A stretch of 64,000 nt of DNA. Source: JAOSJL01 sp963704035. GTDB lineage: Bacteria; Actinomycetota; Acidimicrobiia; IMCC26256; JAOSJL01. Where the stretch lies: NCBI GenBank assembly GCA_963704035.1, contig CAVPGR010000004.1, positions 124,001-188,000 of the forward strand, written 5' to 3'. The stretch's first letter is position 1. The number at the start of each line of letters is the position of its first letter. The translations under genes and the position numbers were made by a program. Below the pieces are notes generated by a model, which searched no databases, was not told where the DNA came from, and saw nothing but the letters and a program-made list of their open reading frames with translations. Positions 57,159 to 64,000 of the stretch are shown piece after piece.

Positions 57159-58330
57159 ACTTCGCCGATCGTCGTGATCGTCATCGTCTGATTGTGGAGA
57201 TCGCAGGTCCCGGCGGCGTGCGGAGCGATCTCCCCGTACGAGTAGAACCCCGCGAGGGTGACTCCGTCGGGCAGCATCTCGAGCGTCGCTTCGAGCTCCT
57301 CCTCGGTGCGCTCGCCGAGCACGAGTCGGCGGCCGACGCAGCTGATCGCGATCGCCAGCGTGTCGCCGGCGAGCTCATCGCCCTCGACGCCGATGGTGCC
57401 ACGCTCGGTGCCGTCACTCATCGCCGCGGCATCCGTGGCGGCGTGACTGGCGCCGTCGACCAGGCGGTCGAAGTTCGCGCGCATGAGCTGTCCGGTCCAG
57501 CCTTCGGGAACATCGCCCGCAAACCGCATTGCGTCATCTTCCTCGTCGACTCCCAGGACCGTGCGGACAACCTGGTTCCCACCACGGGCCGGTCGGATCG
57601 CGAGAGGAAACAGGAGAGCGGTGGCCGGCAGTCCGTCCGCTCGATCGCCCAGATACTCCTTGTACAGGGACAACGCCGGCTTGCCGTCGATCTCGTAGAG
57701 CATGTTGCCGTCGGAGCGCGTGATCAGGCGTTCCGGTCCGAAGATGTCCCATCCACCGAGTGATCCGTAGCCGACGCGCAGCGCGTCTCCGTAGAGACCC
57801 ACCACGCGGACCTGGCGTTCGCGCGGTCCGTCGTCGGCGAGAATCCACGTCCGCGAGAAGCGATCGCCGTCGCCGGCCAGGCCGCCCGTGACGGCCACGC
57901 CTTCGGGCAGATTCCCGGTCATGCCGCGAACGAGCTCGCTGCCGTTCACGACGACACCGTCGGAGAACACGAGCACGTGACGTAGGCCGGCATCGGCCAA
58001 CGCGGCCGCGAGCTCCTGTCCGGCTTCGGCAGAACCACCGGAGTCCTCGACAGGCGCTGTGGCGACGCGCAGATCCACGTCATCGAAGCTCGCCGTCGCC
58101 ACGCTGACGGTTCCGTCACTCAAGGTGTCGCCGGCGATCTGGCCGGCGGTGGAGCATCCGAGCACGGAAGCGCGCGGATAGGCATCCCGGAGCTCGTCCA
58201 GGGGTTCGGGAAAATCCCGGAGGCGGGCGTCACCGAAGGCGACGACGAGCGAGCGGTCCGAATCGAGGTCGGGCAACCCGGGCGCGCTCCAGCCCCGGCC
58301 GGGATGCCACGTCGTTGCCTCCGCCCGCAC
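57155..58330 (-). CDS. FIST-domain sensory protein
   Basis: 391 residues. FIST_N: SLVVAFGDARLRDFPEPLDE, LRDAYPRASVLGCSTAGQIA, HVLVFSDGVVVNGSELVRGM. FIST_C: YGDALRVGYGSLGGWDIFGP, EIDGKPALSLYKEYLGDRAD and the ending GFYSYGEIAPHAAGTCDLHN-QTMTITTIGEV. FIST proteins bind small molecules, probably amino acids, and feed signalling partners. The partner here is the c-di-GMP enzyme encoded immediately downstream. The GTG at 58330 was chosen because AAGGGGG lies 5-6 bases upstream and the family core begins right after it. A longer frame would translate the 14-bp repeat array and is unlikely. Confidence 0.9.
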   Translation of the reverse strand: MRAEATTWHPGRGWSAPGLPDLDSDRSLVVAFGDARLRDFPEPLDELRDAYPRASVLGCSTAGQIAGDTLSDGTVSVATASFDDVDLRVATAPVEDSGGSAEAGQELAAALADAGLRHVLVFSDGVVVNGSELVRGMTGNLPEGVAVTGGLAGDGDRFSRTWILADDGPRERQVRVVGLYGDALRVGYGSLGGWDIFGPERLITRSDGNMLYEIDGKPALSLYKEYLGDRADGLPATALLFPLAIRPARGGNQVVRTVLGVDEEDDAMRFAGDVPEGWTGQLMRANFDRLVDGASHAATDAAAMSDGTERGTIGVEGDELAGDTLAIAISCVGRRLVLGERTEEELEATLEMLPDGVTLAGFYSYGEIAPHAAGTCDLHNQTMTITTIGEV

Positions 58331-58632
58331 TCCGCCCCCTTGGCCGTCGTGGGCACATGCCCCTCGAGCACATGCCACGACCGAATTCCGGTCGAGTCCG
58401 TGCTGCCTTTGCCGTGCTGCCTTTGCCGTGCTGCCTTTGCCGTGCTGCCTTTGCCGTGCTGCCTTTGCCGTGCTGCCTTTGCCGTGCTGCCTTTGCCGTG
58501 CTGTCTCTACGATCGGCCCCTGGCCTTTCACCTTGAGCGTTGACATGACCACTGTCAAGCGGTGGGTCACGGGACGACCACAGAGAGTGGCAACCCCGAG
58601 GTGGGGCTGCGCGAGGTGACAGAGTCACTCCC
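58331..58632. other. Divergent intergenic region with repeat array
   Basis: 302 bp between the FIST gene (minus) and the unrecognised gene (plus). It holds the 14-bp x7 array at 58,400-58,497. Outside the array no gene, tRNA or clear promoter boxes were found. Both promoters should lie here. Confidence 0.6.
58400..58497. repeat. 14-bp tandem repeat, 7 perfect copies, in a divergent promoter region
   Basis: GTGCTGCCTTTGCC seven times without a gap or mismatch; an eighth copy starts (GTGCTG) and decays. There are no stop codons in any frame and no spacers. Being perfect, it is young or kept identical. Confidence 0.95.
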
Positions 58633-58680
58633 GTGGAACCGCAGATGGAACCGCCCATGGAACCGCAGATGGAACCGCCT
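58633..58680. repeat. 12-bp tandem repeat, 4 copies, at the start of the unrecognised gene
   Basis: (G/A)TGGAACCGC(AG/CC/CT)-type units. Each begins with a possible start codon in the same frame, so any unit could start translation. Confidence 0.9.
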
Positions 58681-59665
58681 GTGGATGACGCAAGACTGAC
58701 CCGACTCGTCGACGCGGGTGACCACGACGAGTTGCTCCGCGAGGTGGACCGGCGGTGCGCCACGCGTGACTGGGATGCGCTGGAGCTCCTCGCGCAGCGA
58801 TGCCGACATGCTGTCGAGCGGGGACTTCAGCTCTGGCCGATCGCCCACCATGTCGAATACCGCCTGGCGCTCGAGGCACCCGGTGAGTGGGCAGGGCGCG
58901 TCATCGTCGAAGGAGCCGGGCGGTTCACGCCCGGGCCGCTTCCCGAGGTCGCCGCGTCGACCCACACCTGGGAGGAACTGGGGCCCCACGTTCCCGACGG
59001 GCCGGGCGCCGCTCTCACCGTGCACGAGCGTGTGGTGCGTGGCGAGGATCTCACCGGTGTGTCGCTCAACGGTCCCGACGTGCTCGACATCCCCCTCGCA
59101 CTCCAGACGTGGGAGCCCACCTACACGCTCGCCACCTACGAGGCCCACCGCGGCGACTTCCCCGCTCCCCCGGAGCCTCGCCCCGGCGGACTGTTCGAGC
59201 TGTCGAAAGAGGCCATGCGGATCCCCGCCCCGGACGGTCCCGCTGCGTTGGCTGATCTCGTCACACCGTGGACCACGGCGTCCGACGGTCGGGTCGAGAC
59301 CGCCGCGGTGCACGGTGACGCTCCGGAGGCGATCGGCGCGCTCGGTCCCCGAGTCACCGCGTATCACGGAGATCGACCTGTCCGACGCTCTGGCGCTCAT
59401 GGCGTGGACCGGAGCGAGCGGCGGGGCGCACGGTCGTCGGCACGGCGCGGCGACCGGTCGCTTCGGTGCCTGGTGGGCAGTGGCCGCGCTGGCCGACCGG
59501 CTCGACGACTGGCCCCTCGAGGGCGACGACCTGGCGGGCTCGGCGGAGGCTCTGCGGTGGTACAGGTGGGACGCCGGAGAGCCCGCCACCGGGTGGTCGT
59601 TCCAGCTCGCGGTGCACGATCCCACCCGGGGGATGGCGTGGGCGGTGTCGGCGACAGACGCCTGA
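58633..59665 (+). CDS. Unrecognised protein with repeat N terminus (frame broken once)
   Basis: Not recognised. About 343 residues after bridging. It begins with a 12-bp repeat encoding (V/M)EPQMEPPMEPQMEPP. The body is soluble, with DELLREVDRRCATRDWDALE, LQLWPIAHHVEYRLALEAPG, FTPGPLPEVAASTHTWEELG and HTWEPTY-type segments. The C-terminal part LSDALALMAWTGASGGAHGR, WWAVAALADRLDDWP has conserved-looking Trp/Gly positions. The frame breaks near 59,360-59,363 and one base fewer joins it as VTAITEIDLSDALALMAW. No membrane segment, signal peptide or catalytic motif is seen. Starts could be the GTG at 58633 or any of the three repeated ATGs. The MFS gene converges on its end (4-bp gap). Confidence 0.7.
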
Positions 59666-59668
59666 GGG

Positions 59669-61285
59669 TCAGGGCGAGTCGGGATCCGCCAACCCGAATG
59701 CCTGTTCCCTGGTTTCGGCTTCCACCCGCCGAGCGACGGGAGCACGTTTTCGCAGGAGGATCGCGCTCACGATGGCACCCACAAGAGCTGCCGCGCCGGT
59801 GAGAATCGACGTGGCCTTGAAGCCGTCGGTGATACCTTGCGCGGCGCCCGCCTCGAACGCCTCGCGGGTCTTCGTGTCCTGCTGCTGCTCGATGGTCTCG
59901 AAGTCCTCGGCCGAGGCAGTCAGTGCGTGGTCGAGCGTGTCATCGGACTGCTCGCTGACGCCGGCCGCGTCGAGGCTCTCGTTGAGCGCCGCCGTCCCCA
60001 GGCCCACGTAGAGCAACGTGCCCACGGCGATGATGAAGACGCCACCGAGATACCGGAACATGTTGATGACACCCGACGCCTCGCCGGCGCTCTTGTCGGG
60101 TACCGCCACCATTCCGGCTGCGGACGAGGTCGAGAACGTCACCCCGACGCCGACACCTCCCAACGTCATCGCGGGCCACAGGTCGCTCGTGGAGGTCGAT
60201 TCCGACACGGTGGCCATCAGAGCGAAACCCGCCGCCATGGAGAGGAAACCCAGCGTGAGGGGAATCGCGAATCCGATGCGATCGGCGATCCGCCCGCCGA
60301 GAAACGAGAACACAAACATCGCGACGCCGAACGGAATGAGGAGAAGGCTTGCTCCGATTGCGCTCTCGTCGAGGAGCACGGGTGCCTGCGCCCACAAGTT
60401 GAAGAAGTAGAGAATGCCGAACAGGCCCATGGCGTTCACGAAGGTGGTCACATTGCCGGCGGTGAAGCGACCGAGTCTGAACAACTCGAAGTGGATCATC
60501 GGGTGGGTGACGCGGTGTTCGATGACCCAGAAGGTGCCGAGGAGCACCACCGCCAGGAGGAGAGAACCCAGGATGGCCGGTGACGTCCACCCCCACGTGC
60601 CGGCCTGCTGGATCCCGAGAACGAGCGAGAACAGCCCGATGACGAGAAACGGCGCGCCGAGCTTGTCGAACTTCGTGCCCTTGGTGGCGCGGGGAAGGTT
60701 CCTCAGGGCCGTCAGCGTCATCACGGCCCCGAGACCCAACCAGACGAAGTCGCCCAGGAAGATCCCGCGCCAGCTCAGTTCGTCGGAGAAGAAGCCTCCG
60801 TAGAGCGGGCCGATCGCGAACCCCAGACCACCGACCGCACCCCACACGCCGAGCGCGGTGCCCCTCTCTTCCGGAGGGAAGACGTCGGAGATGATCGACA
60901 TCGTCGACGGCATCATGACCGCCGAGCCGAGCCCCTGGAACGTACGACCTCCGATGAGCATCGGCCCACTCTGCCGCGCCGGCGACAAGACCCGAACCGA
61001 CGGCGAACACGGCGATGCCGATCAGAACGCGTTTCGACGTCCGACGACGTCGCCGATCTGTCCACCGATCACCACGAACGCTGCGGCTGCAAGAACGTAG
61101 GCGTTGACCGACCACGACAGGACCGAGGTCGAGAGGTCGAGATCGTCCGCTATCGCTCCGACCGCCGTGTTGATGGCCGTCGTGTTGAGAGCGATGACCC
61201 AGATGGCCATGCACACGGTGGCGAGCGCCGCCGCCTTGTTGACCGGCCGCCCGGTCCCCTGCGACGCCGTCCCCGCCTCCGTCAT
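59669..61285 (-). CDS. MFS transporter, DHA2 (EmrB/QacA) type (frame broken twice)
   Basis: About 538 residues after bridging, probably 14 membrane segments. N terminus VNKAAALATVCMAIWVIALN, the DHA2 motif A GGQIGDVVGRRNAF, motif C region SIISDVFPPEERGTALGVWG-AVGGLGFAIGPLYGGFF, and later LLIPFGVAMFVFSFLGGRIA. It probably exports drugs or metabolites by proton exchange. Breaks are near 61,024-61,026 and 60,978-60,983, one base missing and one extra, so the net frame is kept. The ATG at 61285 follows the amidohydrolase stop by 10 bp. Confidence 0.88.
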
Positions 61286-61295
61286 GAGGTGCCTG

Positions 61296-63019
61296 TCACA
61301 CCGACACCGCCGCCGCTCCACGTACGAGTGCACCCGGTCGAGCGCCGGTATCGGCGCCGTCTTCGAGCACGACCTCTCCCGCGACCATGGTCGAGCGGTA
61401 GCCCTGGGCCCGCTGGATGAAGCGCCGTGCGCCCCCCGGAAGATCGTGAACCATCTCGGGTAGCTCCAGATGCAGCGTGTCGAGGTCGATGCAGTTCACG
61501 TCGGCACGCATTCCCGGGGTCAGTGTTCCGCGGTCCTCGAACCCGTAGAGCGAGGCCGTCTCCGCCGTCATCTTCCGTACTGCCCATTCGAGAGGCAGGC
61601 GGTCGTGTTCGCGGTCCCGCACCCAGTGGGTGAGCATGAAGGTGGGCGTGGAGGCGTCGCACGTCGTGTTGCAGTGTGCTCCTCCGTCACCGAGACCCCA
61701 GGCACTCGTGGGGTGCAGCAGCATCTCGCGCACCGCATCGAGTGTGAAGTCCGAGAAGTTGAGCAGTGGTCGCATCAGGAGGGCCATGCCGTTGCCCTCA
61801 CGCAGGAGGTCGTAGAAGACCTCGAGCGGTTCGACGCCCCGGTCGCGGGCGATCGCCGCCACAGCGCTCGACGGGGAGGGCTCGTAGTCGGGTTCGTCGC
61901 CGAACGGGAACACCCGCTCGGGGTCGAGGAACTGCGTGAGTGACGGATCGATGGCGTCGGCCTCACGAATGAGCCGCTCACGGACGGCCGCGTTGCCCAT
62001 ACGCGCCGCCTGTTCATCGACCGGAAGCAGTCCCAACTCTGCCCACGACGGCGCGTACACGAAGGGGTGGAACGTCTGGAGCCCGAGCAGCAGCGTGACA
62101 GGGCGGCCGGCCACCTGTGCCCGGACCCGGGCGCCCTCGGCCTCGGCCTCACGGGCGAGCGCCAGCATGCGCCGCCACGCCTCGGGGTCGTGATCGTTCT
62201 GGGTGAGGGCGTACGTGACCGGACGATCGATGGCGGCGCTGAGACGCCGCATCCATGCCATCTCGGCCTCCGGAGCCGCGAGATCCTCGCCGAGCGCGCC
62301 GGCAGGTGCGAGTTCGAACACGCCGGCGCCCAGATCGCCGAGCAGCGGACCCGATTCCGAACAGTTCCTCTTCGGCGGCAAAGGTCCCGGGAACGGGTTC
62401 ACCGTCGATGGCCATGTGGGCGATCGTCCGCGACGTGGTGAACCCGAGCGCGCCGGCCTCCAGGGCCTCACGGACGATGTCACGCATCGCAGCAATGTCC
62501 TCGGACGTTGCGGGTTCATTCGCCGCACCGCGCTCACCCATCACGTAGGCGCGCACGGCGCCGTGCGGAATCTGTGCACCCACATCGAGCATCTTGGGCA
62601 GACCGTCGACGACGTCGAGATACTCGGGAAAGCTCTCCCAGTCCCAGCGGATCCCGTCGGAGAGCGCCGCGCCGGGAATGTCCTCGACGCCTTCCATGAG
62701 TCCGATGAGCCAGTTGCGACGGTCCTGCTGCACCGGGGCGAAGCCGACCCCGCAATTGCCCATCACGACGGTCGTGACCCCGTGCCAGCACGACGGGGTG
62801 AGGGTCGGATCCCATGTGATCTGGCCGTCGTAGTGCGTGTGAATGTCGACGAAACCCGGCGTGACGACGAGCCCGTCGGCGTCGACGGTCCGTCGGGCGC
62901 TGCCCGACACGCGGCCCACCTCGGTGACGATGCCGTCGTCGATGGCCACGTCGGCCGTGCGAGCCGGGGCACCCGTTCCGTCGACGACGAACCCCGCCCG
63001 TGATCACGGTGTCGTGCAT
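61296..63019 (-). CDS. D-aminoacylase-family amidohydrolase (frame broken twice)
   Basis: About 573 residues after bridging. Metal-binding start GFVDIHTHYDGQITWDPTLT (HxH), the conserved Cys in VVMGNCGVGFAP, LGFTTSRTIAHMAIDGEPVP, GLGDGGAHCNTTCDASTPTF (metal Asp/His region) and the C-terminal barrel end GTLTPGMRADVNCIDLDTLH. These enzymes hydrolyse N-acyl-D-amino acids or related amides; the exact substrate is unclear. Breaks are near 62,992-62,995 (one extra G in GGGG, restoring TVITGGFVVDGTGAPARTAD) and near 62,350-62,360. The ATG at 63019 follows a repeat array whose units carry AAGGGAG ribosome-binding sites. Confidence 0.9.
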
Positions 63020-63075
63020 GATGCTCCCTTCACGATGCTCCCTTCACGATGCTCCCTTCACGATGCTCCGCTCAC
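63020..63075. repeat. 14-bp tandem repeat, 4 copies, upstream of the amidohydrolase start
   Basis: On the minus strand the unit is GTGAAGGGAGCATC (first copy GTGAGCGGAGCATC). The hydrolase stop TGA overlaps the first GTG. GTG opens a five-codon frame (MSGAS, then MKGAS twice) whose TGA overlaps the next GTG. The last unit is followed by the real ATG at 63019. Confidence 0.93.
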
Positions 63076-64000
63076 GATCGACGGAGCGTTCTCACGGTAC
63101 AAGTTCCGAACGCCTCACGCACGTCGGCGACGAAGAGCTCTGGCTCCTCGAAGGCGGCGAAGTGGCCGCCGCGGGGCATGTCGGCGACTCGACGGAGGTT
63201 GAAAGCCGCCTCCAGCCAGGACCTCGGGGACGTGAGTATCTCGTGGGGGTAGCGCGCCACCGCCGTGGGCACCTCGACTCGTTCGTCGACAGGCCCGAGC
63301 CGGCCCGCCTTCTTCGACTCGTAGTAGAGCCGTGTCGAGGAGTTGATCGTGCCGGTCACCCAGTAGGTCATGAGATTCGTGAGCAGGTCGTCGCGCCCCA
63401 CAGCTGTTTCGAGGTTGCCTTCGTGGTCGGTCCAGGCGTGGAACTTCTCGAGAATCCACCCTGCCAGGCCTGCGGGTGAGTCTGTGAGGCCGTACGAGAG
63501 GGTCTGTGGCTTGGTGCCCTGGATGGCGGCGTAGCCCGACCCGTTCTCCAGGTAGTCGGTGACGCGGGCGAACGCGGCCGTTTCCGCATCTGTCATCTCG
63601 CCGCCGGTGGCGGGAGGTCCGCACACGGCCATGTTGAGGTGGATACCGGTGAGATGTGCCGAATCGACGAGGCCGAGTTCCGTGGTGATCAGGGAACCCC
63701 AGTCGCCACCCTGCGCGCCGTACCGCGTGTAGCCGAGACGATCCATCAAAGTCGCCCACGCTTCGGCGACACGACGCGAGTCCCAACCCGGCTCAGTCGT
63801 CGGACCCGACCAGGCGTAGCCCGGAATCGACGGCGCCACGACGTGGAAGGCGTCAGCGGCATCGCCGCCGTGCGAGACCGGATTGCTCAGAGGACCGATG
63901 ACATCGAGGAACTCGACCACCGATCCCGGCCAGCCGTGGGTGATGACGAGTGGTTGGGCATCGGGCTCCGGCGAAGGTGCATGGACGAAGTGGATGTTCT
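63072..64000 (-). CDS. Epoxide hydrolase-type alpha/beta hydrolase, C-terminal part (runs off window)
   Basis: 309 codons in the window; the N-terminal EHN part lies outside. Oxyanion motif LVITHGWPGSVVEFLDVI, nucleophile Asp in GAQGGDWGSLITTELG, and the catalytic His near RGGHFAAFEEPELFVADVRE. These fit the microsomal-type epoxide hydrolase family (aspartate nucleophile). It turns epoxides into diols. The open frame runs to the window edge, so the ORF start at 63920 is not the real one. Its stop overlaps the first GTG of the 14-bp repeat array, linking it to the amidohydrolase gene. Confidence 0.93.
   Translation of the reverse strand, partial: NIHFVHAPSPEPDAQPLVITHGWPGSVVEFLDVIGPLSNPVSHGGDAADAFHVVAPSIPGYAWSGPTTEPGWDSRRVAEAWATLMDRLGYTRYGAQGGDWGSLITTELGLVDSAHLTGIHLNMAVCGPPATGGEMTDAETAAFARVTDYLENGSGYAAIQGTKPQTLSYGLTDSPAGLAGWILEKFHAWTDHEGNLETAVGRDDLLTNLMTYWVTGTINSSTRLYYESKKAGRLGPVDERVEVPTAVARYPHEILTSPRSWLEAAFNLRRVADMPRGGHFAAFEEPELFVADVREAFGTCTVRTLRRS

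Noticed and set aside
58400..58497. A CRISPR array
   Set aside because: The units are contiguous with no spacers, only 14 bp long, and no cas genes are near.

Overview
This window reads as a chromosome segment from a high-GC actinobacterium. I lean towards the class Acidimicrobiia, but that is an inference from gene order and protein style; no marker was compared with a database. The main evidence is the conserved actinobacterial order, all on the minus strand, running from right to left: tig-clpP-clpX-valS-folC-ndk-mreB-mreC-mreD-mrdA-rodA-radical SAM-DUF2344-rng-rplU-rpmA-obg-proB-proA ... nadD-LytR_C-rsfS ... leuS-(small HEXXH protein)-comEA.

Layout. 1-34,000: this housekeeping block. It is interrupted by a MoxR ATPase/VWA pair and an oppositely oriented ACT-domain gene between proA and nadD, and by tRNA-Ala plus two small membrane proteins next to leuS. 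34,055-38,697: a tRNA cluster (Pro, Gly, Arg, His), an SDR39U1-type epimerase, the TrkA/TrkH potassium-uptake pair and tRNA-Lys. 38,720-42,600: typA, then a 2-kb piece carrying a ZIP metal transporter and a beta-propeller lipoprotein, flanked by 31-bp imperfect direct repeats that copy the 3' end of the neighbouring GH4 gene. 42,609-49,769: a sugar-use cluster (GH4 glycosidase, GH1 beta-glycosidase, four-gene ABC sugar importer). 49,868-54,652: an encapsulated-ferritin-like protein, a Na+/Ca2+-exchanger-family protein, a P-type ATPase and a beta-carbonic anhydrase, the last three tightly packed. 54,751-58,330: a PAS-GGDEF-EAL protein translationally coupled to a FIST sensor protein. 58,331-64,000: a 14-bp x7 repeat array in a divergent intergenic region, an unrecognised protein, a DHA2-type MFS exporter, a D-aminoacylase-family amidohydrolase and a partial epoxide hydrolase.

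Two properties cut across the window. First, at least 22 single-base frame breaks fall in otherwise well-conserved genes (proB, rpmA, rplU, rng, rodA, mreD, clpX three times, clpP, tig and others). Many look like one extra G or C. Assembly or sequencing indels are the simplest explanation, so broken genes are annotated across the breaks and the break positions are given. Second, short tandem repeats of 9-19 bp are unusually common and sit at gene edges. At several gene starts the period is 13, 14 or 17 bp and each unit carries its own start codon, so a string of tiny overlapping ORFs leads into the real gene. At two gene ends the period is 12 bp and the stop codon is repeated in frame. This start/stop pattern is the most unusual thing seen here.
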